Below, piece after piece: positions 1 to 8,485 of a DNA stretch of 64,000 nucleotides. Origin of the DNA: Flagellatimonas centrodinii (GTDB lineage Bacteria; Pseudomonadota; Gammaproteobacteria; Nevskiales; Nevskiaceae); the NCBI RefSeq assembly GCF_016918765.2, contig NZ_CP092104.1:3286001-3350000 (forward strand). The letters run 5' to 3'. The notes under the pieces are model-generated. The model was not told the DNA's origin. It made no database searches and worked only from the letters and a program-made list of their open reading frames with translations. Every line of letters begins with the position of its first letter. Position 1 is the first letter of the stretch. A program made the position numbers and the translations under genes.

Positions 1-789
1 GTTGCGGACCACCGCCAGCTTGTCATCCTTGGGCGGTGTCGCCTGCCACACCCGGCCCCAGTGACGCACCACCCCGGTCAGACGCTTGAGCTCGGCAAAT
101 GGCGCGAACTGGGTGGGGATCTGCTTCTGGGTATTTGGCTGGTTGGCGAGAAAGTGGAACGGCAGGGCATCGGTGGAGAAGCCGACATAGCCCTCTTCCA
201 TGCCGCGCTCCACCAGCGACTGCATCTGCGACAGCTCGGCTTCGCTGGGCTGGCGACTCACCGAGTCCTGCAGGCCCATGACTTCGATGCGCAGCATCGA
301 GTGCGGGATCATGGTGACCAGGTTGGGGCCCAGGGGCAGCTGGTCGAGGTGATCGAGATACTCGGCCGAGGTGCGCCAGGTGCAGACATCGGCCACCTTG
401 CGCAACACGCTCTTGGGGACATTCTCGACGCGGGCGAAACAGTCAACGATGGGGTCTTCAACGTTGCGACGCTGATTGCCATAGGCCAGCCCCAACGAGC
501 AGTTGGCCACCACCACCGTGGTCGATCCATGCCGGACCGCCTCCGGCAGGCCGGGCTCCAATTCCACTTCGAGGTCGAAGTGGGTGTGCACATCGAGCAG
601 ACCGGGCATCAACCAGCGGCCGGTCGCGTCAATCACCTGTCGCGCCTGGGCCGGCGCCAGCCGGTCATCCATCGCGGCGACACGGCCGTCCTGGACCGCG
701 ACATCCAGGGTGCGCGGCGCGGCGCCGGTGCCGTCGAACACCAGCGCGTTGCGGAAAAGCGTGTCCCACTGCGGGGTGCCGCCATCCAT
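1..789 (-). CDS. N-acyl-D-amino-acid deacylase-like amidohydrolase (3' end cut by window edge)
   Basis: An open frame runs leftward from an ATG at 787-789 and leaves the window without a stop, giving 263 N-terminal residues. The composite domain N-terminus (residues 9-60) is followed by a metal-binding H-T-H-F-D motif at residues 68-72, the usual first metal ligands of the amidohydrolase superfamily, then a beta-strand ending in VVVANCSLG. This order and spacing recall D-aminoacylase / dihydroorotase-like hydrolases (Amidohydro_3), which hydrolyse N-acyl-D-amino acids or similar amides. No signal peptide is visible, so it is probably cytoplasmic. It lies 90 bases downstream of ilvE on the same strand, with a small hairpin between. 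Substrate is not predictable; the remaining metal ligands lie outside the window. Confidence 0.8.
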   Translation of the reverse strand, partial: MDGGTPQWDTLFRNALVFDGTGAAPRTLDVAVQDGRVAAMDDRLAPAQARQVIDATGRWLMPGLLDVHTHFDLEVELEPGLPEAVRHGSTTVVVANCSLGLAYGNQRRNVEDPIVDCFARVENVPKSVLRKVADVCTWRTSAEYLDHLDQLPLGPNLVTMIPHSMLRIEVMGLQDSVSRQPSEAELSQMQSLVERGMEEGYVGFSTDALPFHFLANQPNTQKQIPTQFAPFAELKRLTGVVRHWGRVWQATPPKDDKLAVVRN

Positions 790-833
790 GCATCTACTCC
801 TGTTCGATCTTCAAGTGCGCCGCTTTAGACCGC

Positions 834-850
834 GCCTGCCGGAGGCAGGC
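834..850 (-). terminator. Intergenic hairpin between ilvE and the amidohydrolase gene
   Basis: A 7-bp perfect stem (GCCTGCC / GGCAGGC) with a 3-base loop lies between the ilvE stop and the next start on the minus strand. No T-run follows it in either direction, so it is not a clear intrinsic terminator. It may only attenuate or protect mRNA ends. Confidence 0.3.
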
Positions 851-879
851 ACTAGGAAGATTGGCCCAGATCAACCGCC

Positions 880-1803
880 TCAGATCAGCGCACGCCACTC
901 GGGATACTGGTCGGTCTCGCCCGTCACCACGTCCAGATAGGCCTTTTGCAGGATTTCGGTGATCGGCCCGCGACTGCCGTTGCCGACCGCGCGGTTGTCC
1001 ACCTCGCGAATCGGCGTGACCTCGGCGGCGGTACCGGTGAAGAATGCCTCGTCGCAGCAGTAGAGCTCGTCACGGGTAATCCGACGTTCCTTCACGGTGT
1101 AGCCATGGTCGGCCGCCAGCTGCATCACCGTGCGCCGGGTGATGCCGTCCAGTGCGCTGGTGACGTCCGGAGTGGAGAGAACACCGTTGGTCACCACGAA
1201 GATGTTCTCTGCGCTGCCCTCGGCAACATAGCCGTCAGGGTCGAGCATCAGGGCCTCGTCATAGCCGTCGCGCAACACTTCATTGAGCGCCATCGACGAG
1301 TTCAGATAGTTGGCGTTGGCCTTGGCGCGACACATCGAGGCGTTCACGTAGTGGCGTGAGAACGAACTGGTCTTGATGCGGATGCCGCGCTCCATGTTCT
1401 CGGCACCGAGGTAGGCACCCCAGTGCCAGGCCGCCACGATCACATGCGTGCGCAAGCCGGCCGCGCGCAGACCCATCCCTTCGGATCCGTAGAACACCAT
1501 CGGCCGCAGGTAGGCGGCCTCCAGCGCGTTGGCCTTGAGCACATCCTTCTGGGCCTGATTCAGCTGCGCTTCGTCCCAGGGCATGTTCATGCCGATGATC
1601 TTGGCGCTGTTGAACAGCCGCCGGGTGTGCTCTTCAAGCCGGAACACCGCCGTGCCCTGCGGCGTCTTGTAGGCGCGCACACCCTCGAAACAGCCGACAC
1701 CGTAGTGCAGCGAATAGGTCAGGACGTGCGTCGTGCACTCCCGCCAGGGCTTCATCTCCCCGTCGTACCAGATGAAACCGTCACGGTCGGCAAAAGAAGT
1801 CAT
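880..1803 (-). CDS. ilvE: Branched-chain amino acid aminotransferase
   Basis: A 307-residue class IV (fold type IV) PLP aminotransferase, the usual IlvE length. It transfers the amino group between glutamate and the 2-oxo acids of valine, leucine and isoleucine in the cytoplasm. The sequence shows the typical start (residues 1-45, with HYGVGCFEGVRAY), the probable Schiff-base lysine near residue 162 in CRAKANANYLNS, and the phosphate-cradle region EGSAENIF followed by GTAAEVTPI. The start is ATG at 1801-1803. It sits 77 bases downstream of glnE on the same strand; glnE-ilvE adjacency is conserved in pseudomonads. Nothing unusual is seen in the coding sequence. Confidence 0.96.
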   Translation of the reverse strand: MTSFADRDGFIWYDGEMKPWRECTTHVLTYSLHYGVGCFEGVRAYKTPQGTAVFRLEEHTRRLFNSAKIIGMNMPWDEAQLNQAQKDVLKANALEAAYLRPMVFYGSEGMGLRAAGLRTHVIVAAWHWGAYLGAENMERGIRIKTSSFSRHYVNASMCRAKANANYLNSSMALNEVLRDGYDEALMLDPDGYVAEGSAENIFVVTNGVLSTPDVTSALDGITRRTVMQLAADHGYTVKERRITRDELYCCDEAFFTGTAAEVTPIREVDNRAVGNGSRGPITEILQKAYLDVVTGETDQYPEWRALI

Positions 1804-1880
1804 GGCTCGAAAAATCCTTGGGGTGAGTGCGCACGAAGCCGCGAATTATAGTGCTTGCAGCTCCCGCGCCCAGCCCCCGG

Positions 1881-4583
1881 TCAATCGAGCAGCCGCTGCC
1901 ATAGCGCGCTGATCACCGCTCGCGCATCTTCGAAGGCGTTGGCGGCGACCCGATGGTCGTCGTTCTGCAGTGCGCGCCGGTGGGCTTCCAGGCGCAACTG
2001 GCGATAGGCCGCGATCAGTGCCTCCTTGTCGGCGGGGGCAATCACCCCCAGCCCGGCGAGCGCGTCCAGCTGCCGCCAGTTGTCCGACCAGCGCAGGACA
2101 TCAGGCGCGCGGTGCGCCTCACGCAGCACCAGATACTGGGTGATGAACTCGGCGTCGGTGAGCCCACCGCGACCCTGCTTGAGATCCCAGTGTTCGGCAT
2201 CGCTGCGGTCGAGGTTGGCCCGCATCTTGGCCCGCATGTCGCGTATTTCCCGCGACAGGACAGCCGGGTCTCGCGGCTGTGCCAGGACCGATCGTCGGGT
2301 TTCGGCGAACGCCGCTGCCAGCGCGGACGGCCCACAGAGAAAGCGGGCACGGGTCAGCGCCTGATGCTCCCAGGTCCAGGCCTGGCAGCGCTGATAGGTG
2401 TCGAAGCCGCGGAATGAGGTCACCACCAGTCCGGAATTGCCGCTGGGCCGCAACTGCAGGTCGACCTCGTAGACCCTGCCGGCGGCGGTCTGAGCCGACA
2501 ACACGCTGATCAGGCGCTGGGCGCAGCGGGCGAACCAGGTAGCGACATCGAGCTGACGCGCGCCCCCCACCGTATCGGCCTGTGGGTCGTCGGCATCATG
2601 GAGGAACACCAGGTCCAGATCCGACCCATAGCCCATCTCGATGCCACCCAGCTTGCCGTAGGCGATCACGCCGAGGCCTGCCGGTGTGCCATCGGAACGG
2701 TTAGGTTGGCCATACTCGACGGCCATGTCCGCCATGGTTTGCGCCAGTGCCGCCTGCAACAGGACTTCGGCCAGCCAGGTGAGGCGGTCGCTCACCTGGA
2801 CCAGCGGCAAGGCCTCCACCAGATCGGCCGCAGCCACCCGCAGGGTCATCTCCTTCTGGAAGCGACGCAGGGTATTCATGAACGCTTCCGGGTCCTCCGG
2901 CGCCAGGTGGGCCAGACGGCCGGCGAGGTCGGCCTCCAACGCTTGACGTTCAGGCGGCGCATACAGCGCACGCGGGTCCAGCAACTGGTCCAGCAATGCC
3001 GGCGTGCGCGCGATGTAGTCGCTCAGCCAGGGGCTCGCGGCCGCCAGCTTGAGCAGCTGCGCCCGTGCCGTGGCGGAATCACGCAGCAAGCTGATGTAGG
3101 TGGCACGACCGATGATGGCCACGACAATTCCCAGCGCCCGCCGCGCCGCGATCCCCGGTTCCGGCAGCGCCAGCGACTCCTGCAGCAGTTGCGCCACCAA
3201 CACCCGCAGCCGCTCGACGGTGCGCTCACGCAACAGTCGCAGGTGCCGATCGGTGGCCAGCGCACGCAGTTCATTGGCCAGCGGCTCGGCGGGCCGCAGG
3301 CCCGCCTCGTGAAGGCGTTGCGCCACCTGGTCAGCCGCGAGCCGCCCTTCCCACAGCACCGAGACCAATCGCGCCAGCGCCGTGTCCTCTGCCACCTCCT
3401 CCTGAAACACCTCGTTGAACTGCGCCCGCACCCGGTTCCGCACGTCGGCCCAGGTTGCGGCCAGCGCCGTACCGTCGACTGCCCCCAGCGCCTCGGCCAG
3501 ACGCTGGCGGGTTGCGGCGGCGTTCGGGAACCGATGGGTCTGTTCATCGGCCTGCATCTGGATGGCATTCTCCAGGCGCCGCAGGAACACGTAGTCGGCA
3601 TCCAGCTGCGTCGCCACGGACGCATCCAGCATGCCGGCCTGCCCCAGATATTCGAGCGTCGGCCGCAGCTGCGGTGAACGCAGCCGTCCGTCCTGACCGC
3701 CGCGAATGAGCTGGAAGCTCTGGACGATGAACTCCACCTCGCGAATACCGCCTGCCCCGAGTTTGACGTTGTCCTCCAGCCCCTTGCGGGCCACCTCCTC
3801 CTCGATCATGCGCTTCAGCTCACGCAGGCTGTTGACGGCATCGAAGTCGAGATAGCGGCGGTAGACGAATGGCCGCAGGCTGGCCAGCAGCCGGTGTCCC
3901 GCCGCGACGTCGCCCGCCACCGGCCGCGCCTTGATCAGGGCATAGCGCTCCCATTCGCGACCGTGGACCTGGTAGTAGTCCTCCATCGCCGAGAAGCTGG
4001 CAGCGGGGGCGCCGGCACTGCCGAACGGCCGCAGCATCCAGTCGACCCGATAGACGTATCCGTCCTCGGTGTGCTCGGCCAGCAGGCTGGTGAATCCCTG
4101 CACCACCTTGGCGAAGAACGCGCCGTTGTCGAGCGGGGCGTCGGCGTCGGTCTCGCCGCCTTCGGTATAGGTGAAGATGAGATCGATATCGCTGGAGAAA
4201 TTGAGCTCGCCGCCCCCCAGCTTGCCCATGCCCAACACCACCGGCGAGACCGCCTCCCCCACCCGATTGCGCGGGCGCCCGTAGCGCCGCATGGCACTGT
4301 CCATGGCCACCTGCAGTGCCATCTCGCAGGCGCGGTCGGCAAGATCGCTGAGCGCCGACAGTGTCTCGGCCAGCGGCGCCCGGCCATCGAGATCACGCAC
4401 GGCGATGCGGGCACGTTCCCGCAGGACCTCACGCCGCAGGATGCGCATGGCTGCCGCGCGTTCAGACGGCACCTCGGCAGGCCAGACAATGTCCGCCCGG
4501 CACAGGGCCTCGTCGGTGAACCATTCCGGTTCACGTTCAGCCAGTGCGGCCAGCCAGGGGCTGCGGTTCAGGGCGTCGGACAT
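1881..4583 (-). CDS. glnE: Bifunctional glutamine synthetase adenylyltransferase/adenylyl-removing enzyme
   Basis: This 900-residue protein carries both nucleotidyltransferase-fold halves of GlnE. The N-terminal adenylyl-removing half has GMGKLGGGELNFSSDIDL near residues 117-135; the C-terminal adenylylating half has YGKLGG...YGSDLDLVF near residues 650-672. Both keep the paired aspartates. It controls glutamine synthetase activity by adenylylating or deadenylylating a tyrosine in response to PII and glutamine. It is shorter than the 946-980 residues of E. coli or Pseudomonas GlnE; the shortfall is about 50 residues at the N-terminus. The ATG at 4581-4583 overlaps the end of the upstream amidase gene by 16 bases, so expression may be coupled. 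A further upstream start would run into amidase sequence. Confidence 0.96.
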   Translation of the reverse strand: MSDALNRSPWLAALAEREPEWFTDEALCRADIVWPAEVPSERAAAMRILRREVLRERARIAVRDLDGRAPLAETLSALSDLADRACEMALQVAMDSAMRRYGRPRNRVGEAVSPVVLGMGKLGGGELNFSSDIDLIFTYTEGGETDADAPLDNGAFFAKVVQGFTSLLAEHTEDGYVYRVDWMLRPFGSAGAPAASFSAMEDYYQVHGREWERYALIKARPVAGDVAAGHRLLASLRPFVYRRYLDFDAVNSLRELKRMIEEEVARKGLEDNVKLGAGGIREVEFIVQSFQLIRGGQDGRLRSPQLRPTLEYLGQAGMLDASVATQLDADYVFLRRLENAIQMQADEQTHRFPNAAATRQRLAEALGAVDGTALAATWADVRNRVRAQFNEVFQEEVAEDTALARLVSVLWEGRLAADQVAQRLHEAGLRPAEPLANELRALATDRHLRLLRERTVERLRVLVAQLLQESLALPEPGIAARRALGIVVAIIGRATYISLLRDSATARAQLLKLAAASPWLSDYIARTPALLDQLLDPRALYAPPERQALEADLAGRLAHLAPEDPEAFMNTLRRFQKEMTLRVAAADLVEALPLVQVSDRLTWLAEVLLQAALAQTMADMAVEYGQPNRSDGTPAGLGVIAYGKLGGIEMGYGSDLDLVFLHDADDPQADTVGGARQLDVATWFARCAQRLISVLSAQTAAGRVYEVDLQLRPSGNSGLVVTSFRGFDTYQRCQAWTWEHQALTRARFLCGPSALAAAFAETRRSVLAQPRDPAVLSREIRDMRAKMRANLDRSDAEHWDLKQGRGGLTDAEFITQYLVLREAHRAPDVLRWSDNWRQLDALAGLGVIAPADKEALIAAYRQLRLEAHRRALQNDDHRVAANAFEDARAVISALWQRLLD

Positions 4584-6055
4584 TCGGGCGGCAGGGTATC
4601 GAACCAGGGGTATTCGGCTTCCAGCTGGGCGCCGATCTGCAACAGACGGTGCTCATCGCCCATCGGCGCGTTGAACATCACACCGGTCGGCAGGCCCTGC
4701 GGATCGGGAAACAGGGGCACGGTCATCGACGGCGTCCCGGTGAGGTTGGCGAGCTGGGTAAACGGGACCCGGGCAAGCTGCTGCACGGCCATCTGGTCGA
4801 CCAGCCCGCTGGCGGTCAGCGCCCGGCCGATGCCCAGCGCCAGGATCGGTCGCAGCAGGGTCGCCTGCCAGCCCGGCAGCTGCTGGCTGCCGACCGTCGC
4901 CGGCGGTTGTGCCACCGAGGGGGTCAGGTACAAGTCATAGCGCTGGTAGAAGCGCCCGAGGGCGCGACTGAAATCATTCCACTGACGATGGGCGCAGACA
5001 TAGTCGCCCGCCGACAGGGTATCGCCGATCAGTGCCAGTGCCCGGGTGTCGGGCTCGAAGTCGGCGGCACGGATGCCGGCGGCCACCGCACTGGCGACCG
5101 TCGCGGCGGTCTGTCCGAAGTACATCACGAAGAAGGCCCGGGCCAGTGCCTGACCGTCGATGTCCGGCTCCGCCTGCTCGACCTCGTGCCCGAGACGGGC
5201 CAGGGTTTGAGCGGTGCGCTCGACGGCGTCGGCGCAGGCCGGTGCCACCGGGGTGCCGATCGGCGAGCGGGTGCTGTAGGCAATCCGCAGCCGCGGCGGC
5301 ACCTCGCGTGCAGCCTCTGCCCAGGGCCGGTCCGGCGGGGCCACGCGGTAGGGATCGCCCGCCGCGGTGCCGGCCATCACATCGAGCATGGCCGCAGCAT
5401 CGCGGATGCTGCGACAGACAATGCCGTCGGAGCTGGCACCCTCCCAGACTTCGGCAGCCGCCGGACCGACCGAGACCCGACCACGGCCCGGCCGCAGGCC
5501 GACCAGGCCGCAGAAAGCCGCCGGGATGCGAATCGATCCACCACCGTCGTTGGCGCCCGCCATCGGCACGATGCCCGCCGCCACCGCCGCCGCCGCACCG
5601 CCACTGGACCCCCCCGGCGTGCGCGTCAGATCCCAGGGGTTGCGGGTGGCGCCGAACAGGCGCGACTCGGTATAGCCCTTGAGCGCCAGCTCGGGTATCG
5701 CGGTCTTGCCGAAGATCACCAGCCCCGCCGCCAGCCAGCGTTCGACCATGTGGGCATGCGCCGGCGCAACGTGGTGACGGAAAGCGACCGACCCGTGCGT
5801 GCTGCGGACTCCGGCATGATCCTGGACGATATCCTTGATCAGGAACGGCACCCCCGCGAACGGCCCGTCCAACGGCCCCAGAGCGCGTTGCCGGGCGATC
5901 TCGGTCATCGGTATCACCACCGCGTTCAAGGCCGGATTGACGGCGGCACAGCGGTCCAACGCCAGTTGCAGCAGCTCGCCGGCGCTGACATGACCGGCGG
6001 CCACTTCGGCTGCAAGGCCAGTGCCGTCATGGCGGCGGTACTCTTCAAAACGCAT
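4568..6055 (-). CDS. Amidase signature family enzyme
   Basis: A 495-residue amidase signature (AS) hydrolase. The Ser-cisSer-Lys triad is visible: Lys74 in FLIKD, the [14 protein letters not shown] motif with Ser150/151, and the likely nucleophile Ser174 in [10 protein letters not shown]. Such enzymes hydrolyse a wide range of carboxamides. There is no gatB or gatC nearby, and the C-terminal half is not GatA-like, so a role in tRNA amidation is unlikely. ATG at 6053-6055 is preferred over an in-frame TTG three codons upstream because a GGGAG Shine-Dalgarno lies 9 bases before the ATG. It overlaps glnE by 16 bases and probably heads the amidase-glnE-ilvE unit. Substrate unknown; no signal peptide. 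Confidence 0.9.
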   Translation of the reverse strand: MRFEEYRRHDGTGLAAEVAAGHVSAGELLQLALDRCAAVNPALNAVVIPMTEIARQRALGPLDGPFAGVPFLIKDIVQDHAGVRSTHGSVAFRHHVAPAHAHMVERWLAAGLVIFGKTAIPELALKGYTESRLFGATRNPWDLTRTPGGSSGGAAAAVAAGIVPMAGANDGGGSIRIPAAFCGLVGLRPGRGRVSVGPAAAEVWEGASSDGIVCRSIRDAAAMLDVMAGTAAGDPYRVAPPDRPWAEAAREVPPRLRIAYSTRSPIGTPVAPACADAVERTAQTLARLGHEVEQAEPDIDGQALARAFFVMYFGQTAATVASAVAAGIRAADFEPDTRALALIGDTLSAGDYVCAHRQWNDFSRALGRFYQRYDLYLTPSVAQPPATVGSQQLPGWQATLLRPILALGIGRALTASGLVDQMAVQQLARVPFTQLANLTGTPSMTVPLFPDPQGLPTGVMFNAPMGDEHRLLQIGAQLEAEYPWFDTLPPECPTP

Positions 6056-6170
6056 GAATCGCAACTCCCTGTCGGCTGCCCCGCAATCGGGTGCCGCAGC
6101 GTAGCAAAACCGACATGCTCGGCCGCTCGGGTGTCACACGACTGCGGCGGCATTCCCGGAGGCGTCGACT

Positions 6171-6198
6171 CTTGAAAACGCCCAGGCCACACCCATTT
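6171..6198 (+). promoter_or_regulatory. Sigma-32 (heat-shock) type promoter of hsp20
   Basis: CTTGAAA at 6171-6177, 13 bases, then ACCCATTT at 6191-6198. This matches the known RpoH consensus (CTTGAAA, 11-17 bases, CCCCATNT) at all 7 bases of the -35 and 7 of 8 of the -10. The predicted start near 6204 gives a leader of about 30 bases before the Hsp20 ATG. Confidence 0.8.
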
Positions 6199-6236
6199 CA
6201 AGGGGGTACCTGTTACACCCCTTCAAGGAGGTTCCC

Positions 6237-6671
6237 ATGAGTCTGATCCGCTATGAGCCCTGGACCCTGCACCGGGAGCTGTTCAATGAATTCAACCGTT
6301 TCGTCGAGCGCACCGCCAGCGACGCCAGCAGCGGTGCCACCGCTGACTGGGTACCGCCGGTCGATATTGAGGAGTACGCCGACCGCTTCGTGATTCACGC
6401 CGATGTTCCCGGCGTCGATCCGGCCAGTATCGAGGTGACGCTGGAGAAAGGTGTGCTCACCCTGTCCGGCACCCGTGCCCGACCGGTGGAGCAGGACGGG
6501 ATCGAACACCGACGCAGCGAACGCGTCAACGGTCGATTCCATCGCCGCTTCACGCTGCCGGATACCGCCGATGCCGAGGCGGTCAGCGCCAGCGGCAAAC
6601 TTGGCGTGCTGGAAGTGGTGATTCCCAAGCGCGCGCAGGAGCAGCCCCGCCGCATCGCGGTCACCCACTGA
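6237..6671 (+). CDS. Small heat-shock protein, Hsp20/alpha-crystallin family
   Basis: A 144-residue ATP-independent holdase that binds unfolding proteins in the cytoplasm. Residues about 38-140 form the alpha-crystallin domain, beginning WVPPVDIEEYADRFVIHADVPG and containing the conserved GVLTLSG and the late strand LGVLEVVIPK near the C-terminus. The start is fixed by a strong AAGGAGG at 6225-6231, five bases before the ATG. A sigma-32-type promoter lies just upstream and an intrinsic terminator just downstream, so it is probably a single-gene heat-shock transcript. The next gene on the strand is a DnaJ-class co-chaperone, which fits a small proteostasis locus. An IbpA-like function is likely, but the exact subfamily is not assigned. 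Confidence 0.93.
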   Translation: MSLIRYEPWTLHRELFNEFNRFVERTASDASSGATADWVPPVDIEEYADRFVIHADVPGVDPASIEVTLEKGVLTLSGTRARPVEQDGIEHRRSERVNGRFHRRFTLPDTADAEAVSASGKLGVLEVVIPKRAQEQPRRIAVTH

Positions 6672-6742
6672 CGGCGTGAGGGTCTGGTGACGGCTACACT
6701 GCCGTCATCGTCGGCGCCGGCGAACCGGTTGGCCGCGACCTG

Positions 6743-6769
6743 GGGGGCGCCATCAGGCGCCCCCTTTTT
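6743..6769 (+). terminator. Intrinsic terminator after hsp20
   Basis: A perfect 9-bp GC stem (GGGGGCGCC / GGCGCCCCC) with an ATCA loop is followed at once by five T. It lies 71 bases after the hsp20 stop and 38 bases before the cbpA start, so cbpA should need its own promoter or read-through. Confidence 0.9.
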
Positions 6770-6807
6770 GTTGCACTGATATTTCCAAGAACACTGCTTC
6801 AGCCGCC

Positions 6808-7656
6808 ATGGACTACAAGGACTACTACAAGATTCTCGGGGTGCCGCGCAGCGCCAGTGCGGACGACATCAAGCGCGCCTATCGCAAATTGGCGCGCGAG
6901 TTCCACCCCGATCGCAACAGCTCGCCCGATGCCGAAACGCGCTTCAAGGAGGCCAATGAGGCCAACGAGGTGCTGAGCGACCCCGAAAAGCGCAAGGCCT
7001 ACGATGCCCTCGGCAGCAACTGGAAACAGGGGTCCCGGTTCACCCCGCCGCCCGGCTGGGAGGGCAATTTCGGGGGTGCCGCAGGCGGCGGCTTCTCCGA
7101 TTTCTTCTCCACCCTGTTCGGCGGCGGCGTCGGTGGCATGGGCGGCATGGGCGGGTTCGAGGGCGCGCGCGCACCTCGCGACAGCCGCGCCAGCCTCAGT
7201 ATCCAGCTGGAAGACAGCTTCGAGGGGCGCAGTCGGAATCTGACCCTCAATGGCCGCCAACTGTCGGTGCGGATCCCGAAGGGCATCACCGCCGGTCAGA
7301 CCATTCGCCTGAGTGGCCAGGGCGGTCATGGCGGTGATTTGCTGCTGGAGGTGCAGTTCGCCAACGATCCGCGCTTCTCGGTGGACGGTCGCGACATCCA
7401 GCACACCCTCGAGGTGCCGGCATGGACCGCCGCGCTGGGCGGGGCCGTCAACGTGCCGACGCTGGGCGGAACGGTGGAACTGAAAGTGCCCGCCGGCAGC
7501 CGCAGCGGCCGCAAGATGCGCCTGAAAGGACGCGGTCTGCCCGGCTCGCCGAGCGGCGACCAGATCGTGACGCTGGCGGTCCATGCCCCGGCCGCCAACA
7601 CGCCGGCGCAACGACAGGCCTACGAGGCCTTGCGGGCAGCATTCGACGGGACCTGA
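6808..7656 (+). CDS. cbpA: CbpA/DnaJ-class J-domain co-chaperone
   Basis: A 282-residue type II Hsp40. The J domain occupies residues 1-70 with the HPD signature at residues 33-35, which stimulates DnaK ATPase. A Gly/Phe-rich linker follows (about residues 82-120, with [16 protein letters not shown]), then the two beta-sandwich substrate-binding domains of the DnaJ C-terminus. The cysteine-rich zinc finger of DnaJ proper is absent, as in CbpA. E. coli CbpA is slightly longer at about 306 residues. It partners DnaK and may bind curved DNA like CbpA, though that is not shown here. The gene follows hsp20 on the same strand and is convergent with the SIMPL gene across 24 bases. Confidence 0.9.
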   Translation: MDYKDYYKILGVPRSASADDIKRAYRKLAREFHPDRNSSPDAETRFKEANEANEVLSDPEKRKAYDALGSNWKQGSRFTPPPGWEGNFGGAAGGGFSDFFSTLFGGGVGGMGGMGGFEGARAPRDSRASLSIQLEDSFEGRSRNLTLNGRQLSVRIPKGITAGQTIRLSGQGGHGGDLLLEVQFANDPRFSVDGRDIQHTLEVPAWTAALGGAVNVPTLGGTVELKVPAGSRSGRKMRLKGRGLPGSPSGDQIVTLAVHAPAANTPAQRQAYEALRAAFDGT

Positions 7657-7680
7657 TTCAGCGCTCGCCCGCGGGCGTCA

Positions 7681-8379
7681 TCAGTCGAGCCGGTATTCCA
7701 CCGTCGACACCACCCGCACCACTTTGATATCCGGGGTCCCGGCATCGCGGTCGGAGATGGTGATGACCCCCTGATTGGCATTGCGGATGCCGCCGACCTC
7801 GCTGTTGGAGTCGGTGGCGAACTGCTCCGCGGCGCGACGGGCGTTGCCGGTGGCCTCGGCAATCAACTGGGGCTTGATCTCGTTGAGCCCGGTGAACACA
7901 TATTCCGGCGGCGGGCTGTAGGCCGCAAAGACCACGCCCTGCCGCACCAGCTCGCCAGCGTTCTGCATCGCCCGCTTGACGCCCTTGGCGTCGTTGCTGC
8001 GCACCGTCAGGGTGGTCTCGGCGCGATACCGGAAACGGTTGGCGCTGGCATCGCCGTAGGCTTCGGCGCGGAAGTCCTGCAGCCGCGGCGGGCCACTGGA
8101 CACCTCGACATCCTCCAGCCCCTGCTGGCGCAGGAACGCACGGACCTGCTCGGCATTGCGCTCCAGTGTTGCGTAGAGCGCCGGCAGCTCATTGGCCGCT
8201 TCGACGAAAGTGATCGGCCAGATCACCAGATCGGCCGGCACTTCAACTTCCGCCAGGCCCTTGACGGTGACGTAACGGTCGGCGGTGCGTAGTGCGCGCA
8301 GGCCGTCGGCCACCCACCAGCCACTGGCGGCAAGGGCAGCCGCAAGGGCCAGTGAACCCAGGGTATTGGGTGCGGACAT
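7681..8379 (-). CDS. SIMPL (DUF541) domain protein, probably periplasmic
   Basis: A 232-residue protein with an N-terminal hydrophobic segment (residues about 5-27, LGSLALAAALAASGWWVADG), probably a signal anchor or uncleaved signal. The rest matches the SIMPL/DUF541 pattern: VTVKGLAEVEVPADLVIW near the start and a C-terminal VVSTVEYRLD. The family occurs in the periplasm or outer envelope and has loose links to oxidative stress and outer-membrane integrity; its molecular function is not settled. ATG at 8377-8379 is chosen because GGAGGAG lies a few bases upstream and the longer frame adds an unrelated arginine-rich leader. It is divergent from mfd, with about 106 bases between. Confidence 0.82.
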   Translation of the reverse strand: MSAPNTLGSLALAAALAASGWWVADGLRALRTADRYVTVKGLAEVEVPADLVIWPITFVEAANELPALYATLERNAEQVRAFLRQQGLEDVEVSSGPPRLQDFRAEAYGDASANRFRYRAETTLTVRSNDAKGVKRAMQNAGELVRQGVVFAAYSPPPEYVFTGLNEIKPQLIAEATGNARRAAEQFATDSNSEVGGIRNANQGVITISDRDAGTPDIKVVRVVSTVEYRLD

Positions 8380-8485
8380 CGGGGGCTCCTCCAGTTTCAG
8401 ATACGACAGCCTAGCGCGTACACCGCCCGGCTGCGGGACCGGGCCCGTACAATGCCGCCCCACCCCGCGTTCCGACCCACCCGCC

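Noticed and set aside
61-828. Plus-strand frame of 255 codons at the window start
   Set aside because: It is opposite the amidohydrolase frame, which has HTHFD and other family motifs and simply runs off the window.
4544-6175. 543-codon plus-strand frame opposite the amidase
   Set aside because: The amidase carries a complete catalytic triad on the other strand; this frame has no recognisable domain.
7666-7677. CGCCCGCGGGCG palindrome between convergent cbpA and SIMPL genes as a terminator
   Set aside because: Only 12 bases with no loop to spare and no T-run in either direction.
8285-8485. Longer N-terminus for Mfd in the same frame
   Set aside because: The extra 67 residues have no family character and overlap the start of the divergent SIMPL gene; GTG 8486 fits better.
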